NCBI GenBank assembly: GCA_002708925.1
Contig: PAPN01000058.1
Span: 1 to 44,599 of the forward strand
Direction: 5' to 3'
From: Paracoccaceae bacterium
Lineage (GTDB): Bacteria; Pseudomonadota; Alphaproteobacteria; Rhodobacterales; Rhodobacteraceae
DNA length: 44,599 bases
In this document: piece after piece, positions 17,117-25,073 of the stretch
Numbering within the stretch: position 1 is the stretch's first letter
Layout: every line of letters begins with the position of its first letter
Position numbers and translations under genes: made by a program
The notes under the pieces: model-generated
Told to the model about the DNA's origin: nothing
Databases searched by the model: none
Seen by the model: only the letters and a program-made list of their open reading frames with translations

Positions 17117-18445
17117 ATGGCAGCCTCGGTTTTTTCCTCTGAACTTTACAGCCGTTTGTTCCCCGCCGGTGACGCGGGCAAGCTTTTCTCGGACAGTGCA
17201 GAGGTGCGCGCCATGCTGCTGGTCGAAGGCACGCTGGCCAAGGTCCAGGGTGAGATGGGCCTGATCCCCGAGGTCTCGGCCGCGTTCATCCACCGCGCCT
17301 CGATGGAGATCCCGCTGGATCCGGGCGGGCTGGCTGCGGCGACGGGCACCAATGGCGTGACGGTCCCCGGACTGGTCGCCGCCTTCCGCAAGGCGCTGGA
17401 GGCCCCCGAGCACAGCCAATACGTCCATTGGGGCGCGACCTCGCAGGATATTGCCGAAACCGGGCAGATGCTGCGGCTGCGTCAATATCTGAACATTGTG
17501 GAAACCGCGCTGACTGAAATGGCACAAAGCCTGGGCAAACTGGCGGGCGAATACGCCGATCTGCCCATGCCCGGCCGCACCTATGGCCAGCACGCCACGC
17601 CGATCAGCTTTGGCGCGACGGCGGCCCATTGGGGCGCGCCGCTGCTGGATCTGCTGGCCGAGCTGCCTGCCCTGCGCGAACGCGTGTTGTGGGTGTCGCT
17701 GTCGGGCGCGGCGGGCACGGGCGCCGCCTTTGGCCCCCAGGCCGCCGAGCTGCGCGCCGCCTTCGCCAAAGCGTTGAACCTGAAAGACCCGCAGCGCAGC
17801 TGGCACGCGGATCGCGGCCCCATCCTGTCCCTGTGCGGCTGGCTGACCCGGCTGGCCACGGCGCTGGGTAAAATGGGCGAGGATCTGATCCTGCTGACCC
17901 AGACCGGCATCGCCGAGGTCCGCCTGGGCGCGTCGGGGGGCTCTTCGACCATGCCGCAGAAACAGAACCCGGTGCAGCCCTCGGCGATGGTGGCGCTGTC
18001 ACGGCAGATCATCGGGCTGAACGCGATCATGCAGGGCGCGGGCCTGCACCGTCAGGATCGCGACGGGGCCGCGTGGTTCACCGAATGGCTGACCCTGCCG
18101 CAGCTGTGTCTGGCGACGGCCTCGGCGCTGGAACATGGGCGGGCACTGGCGGGCAGCATTGCGCCCAACGCACCCGCGATGCAATCCGCACTGAACAGCA
18201 CCCTGGATCTGATCCACGCCGAGGCCCTGTCCTTTCGGCTGGCCCAGCACATGCCCCGGCCCGAGGCTCAGGCAGCCATCAAAACCCTGTGCAAACAGGC
18301 GCTTGCCGAGGACACACCGCTGTCAGCCCTGGCCCGCGCGGCCTATCCTGATCTGGCGCTGGACGATGTGTTCGATCCCGCCAGACAGACCGGACAGGCC
18401 CCGGCCGAGGCTCGCGCCTTTGCCGCCGCGGTACGTGCGCTTTAG
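17117..18445 (+). CDS. pcaB: 3-carboxy-cis,cis-muconate cycloisomerase PcaB
   Basis: PcaB lactonises 3-carboxy-cis,cis-muconate to gamma-carboxymuconolactone, the step between PcaGH and PcaC. The 442-residue protein belongs to the fumarase/aspartase superfamily. The HWGATSQDIAETG block and the signature GGSSTMPQKQNPVQ are present. VPGLVAAF and GRTYGQHATPISFG are further conserved segments. AAAGGA lies well placed before the ATG. It is the last pca gene; a GC-rich terminator follows. The thiolase and CoA-transferase genes (pcaF, pcaIJ) that complete the pathway are not in this window. Confidence 0.95.
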   Translation: MAASVFSSELYSRLFPAGDAGKLFSDSAEVRAMLLVEGTLAKVQGEMGLIPEVSAAFIHRASMEIPLDPGGLAAATGTNGVTVPGLVAAFRKALEAPEHSQYVHWGATSQDIAETGQMLRLRQYLNIVETALTEMAQSLGKLAGEYADLPMPGRTYGQHATPISFGATAAHWGAPLLDLLAELPALRERVLWVSLSGAAGTGAAFGPQAAELRAAFAKALNLKDPQRSWHADRGPILSLCGWLTRLATALGKMGEDLILLTQTGIAEVRLGASGGSSTMPQKQNPVQPSAMVALSRQIIGLNAIMQGAGLHRQDRDGAAWFTEWLTLPQLCLATASALEHGRALAGSIAPNAPAMQSALNSTLDLIHAEALSFRLAQHMPRPEAQAAIKTLCKQALAEDTPLSALARAAYPDLALDDVFDPARQTGQAPAEARAFAAAVRAL

Positions 18446-18462
18446 GCTGAAACCCGCAAAAC

Positions 18463-18484
18463 GGGGGGACATTGCCCCCCTTTT
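18463..18484 (+). terminator. Rho-independent terminator after pcaB
   Basis: GGGGGG (18463-18468) and CCCCCC (18475-18480) pair around a 6-base loop, followed directly by TTTT. It lies 17 bp past the pcaB stop and separates the pca genes from the exporter gene. Confidence 0.75.
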
Positions 18485-18556
18485 CCCCTTCTCAGGCCGA
18501 AACCGAGCGCCTATCTTCCTCGCATTGTCTTTGAATACCTTTGCGAGTAGCCCCGG

Positions 18557-19771
18557 ATGAAACCCCGCCTTCCCATTCTGTTCATACTGATCACCGTGAT
18601 GATTGATGCGATGGGCATCGGTCTGATCATGCCCGTGATGCCCGAACTGATCCAAGAGGTATCAGGCGGGACGATCGCCAGCGCGGCGATCTGGGGCGGG
18701 GTGCTGACGACCTCGTTCGCGGCAATGCAGTTTCTGTTCGGGCCGATGATTGGTCGGCTGTCCGATGCCTATGGGCGCCGTCCGGTGCTGCTGGTGTCGC
18801 TGCTGGTGATGGCGGCGGACTATGCGGTGATGGCGCTGGCCGGGTCGATCTGGATTCTGCTGGCCGGGCGGATTGTGGGGGGCATCACAGCCGCAACGCA
18901 TTCCACCGCGAATGCCTATATGGCCGATATTTCCTCGCCAAAAGAGAAAGCCGCGAATTTTGGCCTGGTCGGCGCGGGCTTTGGCGTGGGCTTTGTGCTG
19001 GGGCCGATGCTGGGCGGGCTGCTGGCCGAATACGGCACCCGCGCGCCATTCTGGGCCGCCGGAGCCCTGGCCCTGAGCAATGCTCTGTTTGGCTTTCTGG
19101 TCCTGCGCGAAACAGTGACCCCGGCCACCCGCCGGGTCTTTCGTCTGGCCGGGGCCAACCCGTTCTCGGCGTTTCGTGCGCTGGGTCAGCTGGGCCGTGT
19201 GACGCCTCTGTTATGGGTGATCTTCGTCTATCATCTGGCCAATGTCGTTTATCCCGCGATCTGGGCCTATTTCAGCACCGAAAGGTTCGGCTGGTCGCCC
19301 GGAATGATCGGCGTTTCGCTGGCCGTATATGGCGTGTCTTTAGCCGTTGTGCAGGGCGGGCTGATCCGCGTGGCGATCCGTTTTCTGGGGGACCGCGCCA
19401 CCGTGCTGGCCGGTCTGGGCATCGAGGTGATCGCCCTGTTGCTGGTTGCCTTTGTACCAAGCGGCTGGGTGGTGATGATGCTGATCCCGATCTCGGCGCT
19501 GGGGGCCATTGCGCTGCCCGCGTTGCAGGGCATTCTGTCTCGGATCGCGCCGGATGATGCGCAGGGGGAATTGCAGGGGGTGCTTAGCTCTTTGGCTTCG
19601 GTGGCGATGATCATCGGGCCGCTGCTGATGACGCAGGTCTTTGCACTGTTCACGGCGGGGGATGCGCCTTTCCACCTGCCCGGAGCGCCCTTCGTGCTGG
19701 CTGCGGCGCTGATGTCGATCGGCGTGCTGCTGTTTGCCGGACGCTATCGCCCGCAAGAGAATTTTGCGTAA
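18557..19771 (+). CDS. MFS efflux transporter, TetA-like
   Basis: A 404-residue major-facilitator protein with about 12 hydrophobic segments, in the drug:H+ antiporter-1 TetA-like branch. The first helix carries MIDAMGIGLIMPVMPEL. Motif A between helices 2 and 3 is GRLSDAYGRRPVLL. GFGVGFVLGPMLGG around residue 135 is the antiporter motif C. It likely exports a hydrophobic compound from the cytoplasm. The pca terminator upstream argues against its being the aromatic acid importer PcaK, whose family signature (DGxD near helix 1) is not seen. The substrate is unknown. Confidence 0.88.
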   Translation: MKPRLPILFILITVMIDAMGIGLIMPVMPELIQEVSGGTIASAAIWGGVLTTSFAAMQFLFGPMIGRLSDAYGRRPVLLVSLLVMAADYAVMALAGSIWILLAGRIVGGITAATHSTANAYMADISSPKEKAANFGLVGAGFGVGFVLGPMLGGLLAEYGTRAPFWAAGALALSNALFGFLVLRETVTPATRRVFRLAGANPFSAFRALGQLGRVTPLLWVIFVYHLANVVYPAIWAYFSTERFGWSPGMIGVSLAVYGVSLAVVQGGLIRVAIRFLGDRATVLAGLGIEVIALLLVAFVPSGWVVMMLIPISALGAIALPALQGILSRIAPDDAQGELQGVLSSLASVAMIIGPLLMTQVFALFTAGDAPFHLPGAPFVLAAALMSIGVLLFAGRYRPQENFA

Positions 19772-19778
19772 CGGAACA

Positions 19779-19800
19779 AAATTTCGCACTTGCGGAATTT
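19779..19800 (+). promoter_or_regulatory. 10-bp inverted repeat upstream of the alcohol dehydrogenase gene
   Basis: AAATTTCGCA and TGCGGAATTT are inverted repeats separated by CT, with 9 of 10 positions complementary. They lie between the exporter stop (19771) and the dehydrogenase start (19846). The tight symmetry suggests a dimeric repressor or activator site rather than a terminator, as no T run follows. Confidence 0.45.
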
Positions 19801-19845
19801 GGGCCCCAAAGGCACCCTCGGCCCAATCGAGGAGGAGGGACCAAC

Positions 19846-20934
19846 ATGCCGAAAATCAAGGCCGCCGTCAGCTATGCGCATAACGCCCCCATGGTGATCG
19901 AGGAAATCGAGCTGCGCGCGCCGGAAATGAACGAGGTAGAGGTGCGCATTCAGGCCGTCGCCGTCTGCCATTCCGATATTTCGCTGTGGCAGGGGGGCTT
20001 TGGCGGGGCGCTGCCCGCCGTTTACGGTCACGAGGCCGCCGGGACGGTGACAGCCGTTGGCGGCGCAGTCAAAGGGATCAAGCCCGGCGACGCCGTGGCC
20101 GTGACCCTGATCCGATCCTGCGGGGCCTGTCCCAGCTGTAGCGCGGGCCATCAGGTGGTGTGCGAGGATCCGGGCAGCTGGAAAGACGGCCCGCTGCGCG
20201 CAGCCGACGGCACGCAGCTGTATCAGGGGCTGTTCACCGGCGCTTTCGCTGAGAAAGTGGTCGTGGACCACAGCCAGGTCGTGGTGATCCCCGATGACAT
20301 GCCCAAGGACGCGGCGGCGCTGATCTCTTGCGGGGTGATCACCGGCGTTGGCGCGGCGATCAACACGGCCAATATCCGGCCCGGTCAGGATGTGGTGGTG
20401 ATCGGCGCGGGCGGCGTGGGGCTGAACGCGATACAGGGCGCGCGGATCGCTGGCGCGCGCCGGATCGTCGCCGTGGACATGAACCCCGATAAGCTGGACG
20501 TGGCCCGCGAATTCGGTGCCACCCACGGCATCACCGGCGAGGGCAAACCCTGGGCCAAAGTCAAAGAGATCCTGGGCGGGCGCGGCGCGGATGCCGTTCT
20601 GGTGACGGTGGGCGTGGCGCCGGTCTATGATCAGGCCCCGCGCTATCTGGCCAATGGCGGCGTCGTGGTGATGGTGGGGCTGCCGCATTTCGGTTCGAAC
20701 GCCAGCTACTCGCCGCTGCTGATGGCGGATGTCGGCCAGTCCATTCTGGGCTCGAAAATGGGCGACGTGGCGATCAAGCGCGACATCCCCTGGATGGTGG
20801 ACCTGTACCAACAGGGCCGCCTGAAACTGGACGAGCTGATTTCCGGCCGCTGGTCACTGGATCAGATCAACGAGGCCTTTGCCGACACCATGTCCGGTGC
20901 CGCGCGGCGCAACGTGATCATGCTGGAGGACTAA
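19846..20934 (+). CDS. Zinc-dependent alcohol dehydrogenase (class III-like)
   Basis: This 362-residue zinc MDR enzyme oxidises alcohols or hydroxymethyl adducts with NAD. The catalytic zinc ligands C41 (VCHSD) and H62-E63 (GHEAAG) are present. The structural zinc lobe C92-x2-C95-x2-C98-x7-C106 is complete. The coenzyme motif is GAGGVGLNAIQGA. Overall it resembles the S-(hydroxymethyl)glutathione dehydrogenase/benzyl alcohol dehydrogenase group; a class III identity is not certain because it is somewhat short. GAGGAGGAGGGA provides a strong ribosome binding site. An inverted repeat lies 46 bp upstream of the start. Confidence 0.88.
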   Translation: MPKIKAAVSYAHNAPMVIEEIELRAPEMNEVEVRIQAVAVCHSDISLWQGGFGGALPAVYGHEAAGTVTAVGGAVKGIKPGDAVAVTLIRSCGACPSCSAGHQVVCEDPGSWKDGPLRAADGTQLYQGLFTGAFAEKVVVDHSQVVVIPDDMPKDAAALISCGVITGVGAAINTANIRPGQDVVVIGAGGVGLNAIQGARIAGARRIVAVDMNPDKLDVAREFGATHGITGEGKPWAKVKEILGGRGADAVLVTVGVAPVYDQAPRYLANGGVVVMVGLPHFGSNASYSPLLMADVGQSILGSKMGDVAIKRDIPWMVDLYQQGRLKLDELISGRWSLDQINEAFADTMSGAARRNVIMLED

Positions 20935-20948
20935 CCCAGCCCGCAAAT

Positions 20949-20964
20949 CTGCCCAGCCGGGCAG
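20949..20964 (+). terminator. Short GC hairpin after the dehydrogenase gene
   Basis: CTGCCC and GGGCAG pair around AGCC, 14 bp past the stop codon. No T run follows, so termination would be weak or Rho-assisted. The rest of the 242-bp gap up to 21177 shows nothing I can assign, though it must hold the promoter for the two regulators. Confidence 0.4.
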
Positions 20965-21176
20965 CACGGAACACCTTCAATCCCGCGAATGTGAACATAT
21001 CGGCCGGTAAACGGCTTCCATTTGCGGGATAAACCGCGCTAATCTTGCGGACATTCCAAAATCGCACGGGCCATACATCTTTGGGATCCGGGCCTGTGGT
21101 CTTGGGAAAACTCGATGGTCTCGCCCTTTCTGTGCGGGCGTGCTAGAGAAGGTGAAACAGCGCAGGACCGACAGAC

Positions 21177-21518
21177 GTGAATATGCAAGCGCCCCCCGCA
21201 CCCCCCTCGGAAATGGCCCGCAGCGCCGCCAGCGCCGCCGCCTATCTGAAAACTCTGGCCCACGAAGGCCGGCTGATGATCCTGTGCCATCTGGGATCGG
21301 GCGAAAAGTCAGTGGGCGAGCTTGAGGCCCTGCTGGACATCCGGCAGGCCGCCGTCAGCCAGATGCTGGCCCGGCTGCGCGAAGAGGGGCTGGTCACCAC
21401 CCGGCGCGATGGCAAAACCATCTATTATTCGCTGGCCGATCAGAACACCTATGAGGTGATCCAGCTGCTGTATCGCCTGTTCTGCGGCCCCGCCGATGCC
21501 GAAAGCGCCAGCTGCTGA
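21177..21518 (+). CDS. ArsR-family regulator, SqrR/BigR-like cysteine pair
   Basis: A 113-residue ArsR-type winged-helix repressor. LKTLAHEGRLMILCHL, KSVGELEALLDIRQAAVSQML and RRDGKTIYYSLAD are close to SqrR and BigR, which sense persulfide and derepress sulfide-oxidation genes. The two cysteines those sensors use, one in helix 2 and one near the C terminus, are present as C37 (MILCHL) and C103 (RLFCG). A third Cys is the last residue. The ArsR metal box ELCVCDL is absent. The start is GTG at 21177 with AGGA upstream; an ATG two codons later is equally possible. The 3' end overlaps the ModE-like gene by 23 bp. Confidence 0.85.
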   Translation: MNMQAPPAPPSEMARSAASAAAYLKTLAHEGRLMILCHLGSGEKSVGELEALLDIRQAAVSQMLARLREEGLVTTRRDGKTIYYSLADQNTYEVIQLLYRLFCGPADAESASC

Positions 21519-21879
21519 TCCTGCCGGGCCCCGGCTGCGCATCCGTCTGGTGTTTGATGACGGCCTGAAAATCGGGCCGGGCAAGGCCGAGCTTCTGGAA
21601 CAGATTGACCGGACGGGCTCGATTTCAGCCGCCGGGCGCGCGATGGGCATGAGCTACCGGCGTGCCTGGGCCCTGGTCGAAGAGATGAACCGCGCTTTTC
21701 GCGCGCCTCTGGTTCTGTCCAGCCGCGGCGGCACCAAGGGCGGCGGCGCCAGGCTGACCGGCGACGGGCGCACCGTTCTGCAGGCCTTTCGCACGCTGGA
21801 ACAGAAGATGGAACAGGCCGGGGCCACGGAAATCGCCGACATCACGCGCCTTTTGTCTGTCCCCGCCCCACCAAAATAG
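21496..21879 (+). CDS. ModE-like winged-helix regulator without molybdate domain
   Basis: The 127-residue protein is the N-terminal LysR-type winged-helix half of ModE: LLEQIDRTGSISAAGRAMGMSYRRAWALVEEMN is replaced here by near-identical spacing at residues 35-67, followed by LVLSSRGGTKGGGARLTGDGRTVL. The molybdate-binding TOBE domains of full ModE are missing, so molybdate sensing must come from a partner or the protein senses something else. It overlaps the ArsR gene by 23 bp and precedes modA by 57 bp. It probably binds the palindrome at 21908-21927. Confidence 0.85.
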   Translation: MPKAPAADPAGPRLRIRLVFDDGLKIGPGKAELLEQIDRTGSISAAGRAMGMSYRRAWALVEEMNRAFRAPLVLSSRGGTKGGGARLTGDGRTVLQAFRTLEQKMEQAGATEIADITRLLSVPAPPK

Positions 21880-21907
21880 AGCTTGCACCGGAGGGGATCG
21901 CCAGGCG

Positions 21908-21927
21908 ATATGTTTCGGCAAACATAT
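21908..21927 (+). promoter_or_regulatory. Palindrome resembling a Mo-box, upstream of modA
   Basis: ATATGTTT and AAACATAT are perfect 8-bp arms around CGGC, ending 9 bp before the modA ATG and abutting its GAGG ribosome binding site. ModE binds AT-rich imperfect palindromes of this type. As RNA it would also form an 8-bp hairpin that could occlude translation start. Confidence 0.6.
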
Positions 21928-21936
21928 TGAGGCCCC

Positions 21937-22689
21937 ATGCGTCTGATCCTTGCCTTTCTTTTGTGTTTCCTGCCCTCGGCGCTGTGGGCCGGGTCGGTGA
22001 CGGTCTTTGCCGCTGCCAGCCTGAAAACCGTGCTGGAGCAGGTGGCCCAGGATTGGCAGGCGCACACAGGCCATTCCGTCACGCTGTCCTTTGCCGGCAG
22101 CTCGGCTCTGGCGCGTCAGATCGCAGCCGGAGCCCCCGCCGACATCTATATCTCGGCCAATCCGGGCTGGATGGATCATCTGGCGGCCAATGGCCTGATC
22201 CGAAACGACAGCCGCATTGATCTGCTGGGCAACCGGCTGGTGCTGATCGGCCACGACATCGCCCCCCTGCCCGGCCTGTCCGCCGCCACCGATCTGCGCG
22301 GTCTTCTGTCCGGTGGGCCTCTGGCCATGGCGCTGGTCCAGGCCGTCCCTGCCGGTATCTACGGGAAATCCGCGCTTGCCTCACTGGGGTTGTGGGCCGG
22401 CATCGAAGGCCAGGTGGCGCAAACCGATAACGTGCGCGCCGCGCTGGCGCTGGTGGCCCTGGGCGAGGCCCCTCTGGGCATCACCTATCTGACCGACGCG
22501 CTGGCCGATCCGCGGGTTCAGATCGTCGCCTCTTTTCCTGCGCATAGCCATCCGCCGATCATCTATCCGGCCGCGCTGACTGCGGACAGCACCGCGCCTG
22601 AGGCGCAGGCCCTGCTGGATTATCTGCAAGGCCCCGCCGCGCAGGCGCGTTTCCGGCAGGCAGGATTTACCCTGCCCGACGCCCCATGA
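21937..22689 (+). CDS. modA: Molybdate ABC transporter, periplasmic binding protein ModA
   Basis: ModA captures molybdate (and tungstate) in the periplasm. The 250-residue precursor begins with a signal peptide ending near residue 18 (ALWAGS). The mature start VTVFAAASLKTVLEQVA is the ModA hallmark. FAGSSALARQI and GAPADIYISANPGWMD supply the oxyanion contacts. TDNVRAALALVALGEAPLGITY is the conserved second-lobe block. The stop overlaps the modB start (ATGA), so modABC is one operon. Confidence 0.94.
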   Translation: MRLILAFLLCFLPSALWAGSVTVFAAASLKTVLEQVAQDWQAHTGHSVTLSFAGSSALARQIAAGAPADIYISANPGWMDHLAANGLIRNDSRIDLLGNRLVLIGHDIAPLPGLSAATDLRGLLSGGPLAMALVQAVPAGIYGKSALASLGLWAGIEGQVAQTDNVRAALALVALGEAPLGITYLTDALADPRVQIVASFPAHSHPPIIYPAALTADSTAPEAQALLDYLQGPAAQARFRQAGFTLPDAP

Positions 22690-23378
22690 CCGAATGGCTC
22701 AGCCCCGCTGAATGGGCCGCTGTGGCCCTGTCGCTCAGGGTTGCTTTCTGGGCCGTTCTGGGCAGCCTGCCGCTGGCGATCCTGACGGCTCTGGCGCTGG
22801 CGCGCGGGCAGTTTCCCGGCAAGCAGCTGCTGAACGGGCTGGTTCATCTGCCCCTGATCCTGCCACCCGTGGTGACGGGCTATCTGTTGCTGATCACCTT
22901 TGGCAAACGCGCGCCCGTGGGGGCATTCCTGTATGAAACGCTGGGGATCACGCTGGCGTTTCGCTGGACAGGGGCCGCGCTGGCCGCCGCGATCATGGCC
23001 TTTCCGCTGATGGTACGCGCGATCCGGCTGGCAATCGAATCCGTTGACCCGAAACTGGAACAGGCCGCCGCCACGCTGGGGGCCTCGCGGCTGGCGGTGT
23101 TTGTCACGATCACCCTGCCGCTGATCCTGCCCGGCATCATCGCCGGAGCCGTGCTGGCCTTTGCCAAGGCGATGGGGGAATTCGGCGCCACGATCACCTT
23201 TGTGTCGAATATTCCGGGGCAGACGCAGACCCTGCCCTCGGCCATCTATGCGTTCCTGCAAATCCCCGGAGCCGAGGGCTCGGCGCTTCGTCTGGTGGGG
23301 ATTTCGGTGGTTCTGGCCATGGGCGCGCTGCTGCTGTCCGAGGCCCTGGCCCAGCGTGTCAAACGGAGAACGCAATGA
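22686..23378 (+). CDS. modB: Molybdate ABC transporter permease ModB
   Basis: A 230-residue inner-membrane permease with about five hydrophobic helices. LPLILPPVVTGYLLL is characteristic of ModB. The EAA loop that contacts ModC is EQAAATLGASRLAVF...LPLILPGI, and AFAKAMGEFGATITFVSNIPG follows as in other molybdate permeases. The start overlaps modA by 4 bp, and the stop overlaps modC by 4 bp. Confidence 0.95.
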   Translation: MTEWLSPAEWAAVALSLRVAFWAVLGSLPLAILTALALARGQFPGKQLLNGLVHLPLILPPVVTGYLLLITFGKRAPVGAFLYETLGITLAFRWTGAALAAAIMAFPLMVRAIRLAIESVDPKLEQAAATLGASRLAVFVTITLPLILPGIIAGAVLAFAKAMGEFGATITFVSNIPGQTQTLPSAIYAFLQIPGAEGSALRLVGISVVLAMGALLLSEALAQRVKRRTQ

Positions 23379-24469
23379 GCATATCCGTCCGTATCCAGCA
23401 CGATCTGGGGGAATTCCGTCTGGACGCCCGGTTTCAAACCGAGACCGGAGTCACCGCGATTTTCGGCCGGTCCGGATCGGGCAAAACCACTCTGATCAAT
23501 GCCATTGCGGGGCTGCTGCGCCCGGATCGCGGCGAAATCAACCTGCAAGGCCGCCCCGTTTTCGACAGCGCCCGCCGCGTGAACCTGCCCGCACACAAAC
23601 GCCGGGTCGGCTATGTTTTTCAAGACGCACGGCTGTTTCCGCACCTGAATGTCCGGCAAAACCTGCGGTACGGGCAACGGTTTCAGCGCCGCACCGGCCT
23701 GCCGGAACAGGACGTCATCGAGATGCTGGGGATCGGCCCTCTGCTGCATCGCCACCCCGGTGCGCTGTCCGGCGGTGAAAAACAGCGTGTCGCCATTGGC
23801 CGCGCCTTGCTGTCCGCGCCCGACATTCTGCTGATGGATGAACCCCTGGCCGCGCTGGATGCCGCCCGCAAAGAGGAAATCCTGCCCTATCTGGAACGGT
23901 TGCGCGATCGCGCCGGGCTGCCCATTCTTTATGTCAGCCACGCCATGTCGGAAATCGCGCGTCTGGCCAATACTCTGGTGCTGATCGAGAACGGCAAGAC
24001 CCGCCACTACGGGCCGCTGTCTCAGATGCTGTCAGACCCGCATATCGCCCCGCTGATCGGCCTGCGCGAGGCCGGAGCCGTGCTGAAGGCGCGTGTTCAG
24101 GCGCATCATGACGACGGGCTGACGCAGCTGCAAACGGCGGGCGGCGCGCTTCTTCTGCCGCATGTCCGGGCCGGGCTGGGCACGGAATTGCGCATCCGCA
24201 TCCACGCCCACGAGGTCATGCTATCCCTTGAACGTCCGCGGGACATCTCGGCGCTGAACGTGCTGCCCGCCACGGTGCAAACCCTGCGGCAGGGGGATGG
24301 CCCCGGTGCCCTGGTGCGCCTGCAATGCGGCCCGGATACTGTGCTGGCGCGGATCACCAGACGGTCGGCCAAGGCCCTACAGCTTAGGCCCGGCACCGCC
24401 TGCTATGCGATCATCAAATCGGTCTCCGTCGCGCAGGCGGATGTCGGCGGGGGCCAGACCCTGCGCTAA
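23375..24469 (+). CDS. modC: Molybdate ABC transporter ATP-binding protein ModC
   Basis: ModC powers molybdate import. The 364 residues consist of an ABC ATPase (about 1-235) with Walker A GRSGSGKTT, signature LSGGEKQR, Walker B ILLMDEPLAALD and the switch His in YVSHAMSE, followed by a molybdate-binding TOBE domain (about residues 290-355) that can give feedback inhibition. VQTLRQGDGPGALVRLQCG marks the TOBE region. The last 4 bp overlap the convergent DUF3237 gene. No moa/moe cofactor genes are adjacent. Confidence 0.95.
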   Translation: MSISVRIQHDLGEFRLDARFQTETGVTAIFGRSGSGKTTLINAIAGLLRPDRGEINLQGRPVFDSARRVNLPAHKRRVGYVFQDARLFPHLNVRQNLRYGQRFQRRTGLPEQDVIEMLGIGPLLHRHPGALSGGEKQRVAIGRALLSAPDILLMDEPLAALDAARKEEILPYLERLRDRAGLPILYVSHAMSEIARLANTLVLIENGKTRHYGPLSQMLSDPHIAPLIGLREAGAVLKARVQAHHDDGLTQLQTAGGALLLPHVRAGLGTELRIRIHAHEVMLSLERPRDISALNVLPATVQTLRQGDGPGALVRLQCGPDTVLARITRRSAKALQLRPGTACYAIIKSVSVAQADVGGGQTLR

Positions 24470-24942
24470 TCAATCGCATAGAGCGAAATCACAACCTGCC
24501 CCGCACGCCGCGCCCCAACCCCCGTGAACAGCGTCCGGTTCACCCAGTCATAGCGCGCATCCCCGGTTTCCAGCTGCGCCATGGTGCGCATGTAATACGC
24601 GCCCGGATCGACATCCTCGCCGCGCGCCACGGCGCGCAGCACCTCGGCCGGACCGTGGCGGTAACCGTAATTGCGGATCTCGATCAGCGCGCCGTCATTG
24701 GTTTCAAAGGCATAGCGCGTGTCCAGCTCGGCCACGCCGTTCTCCCAGAGGGTTTGCCAATCGGCCCCCAGCGACAGAATACGCCCCGAGAACGCCGGCC
24801 CTTCGACATGTCCGCCAACAATCGGAACGATCCGGCGCTGCCCCGCCCGCCCCGGCCCCATCTCGCGGATCGGGTCCAGCGCGACATAAAGATCGCAGAC
24901 ATGGCTCAGGCTGGGGGCGGGCAATTGTGGTGGTGTCTTCAT
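24466..24942 (-). CDS. DUF3237 family protein
   Basis: The 158-residue protein fits DUF3237: an N-terminal strand LSHVCDLYVAL, a GRRIVPIVGGHVEGP-like block (QRRIVPIVGGHVEGPAFSG), LDTRYAFETNDGALIEIRNYG, and YYMRTMAQLETGD with WVNRTLFTGVG near the end. Members form beta-barrels and occur with aromatic or terpenoid catabolic genes, but no activity is established that I can cite. The start is the ATG with AGGA 8 bases upstream; a further 44 in-frame codons upstream are not family-like. It is divergent from the GntR gene across 131 bp and is a likely target of that regulator. Confidence 0.85.
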   Translation of the reverse strand: MKTPPQLPAPSLSHVCDLYVALDPIREMGPGRAGQRRIVPIVGGHVEGPAFSGRILSLGADWQTLWENGVAELDTRYAFETNDGALIEIRNYGYRHGPAEVLRAVARGEDVDPGAYYMRTMAQLETGDARYDWVNRTLFTGVGARRAGQVVISLYAID

Positions 24943-25073
24943 GAAGTCCTCGGCAATATGATCCGGATCGGGGCTGGCCTGCGGGCAATCGAAACCGCGC
25001 GGCCGCTTCGACCTTGCCTTTTTAGCGTATTTCCCGTGAAATTGCCCGACGAAATCGCCAGACGGATTTGCCA

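Noticed and set aside
18557-19771. MFS gene as the aromatic acid importer PcaK
   Set aside because: The first-helix and motif A/C sequence is TetA-like, and a terminator separates it from pcaB.
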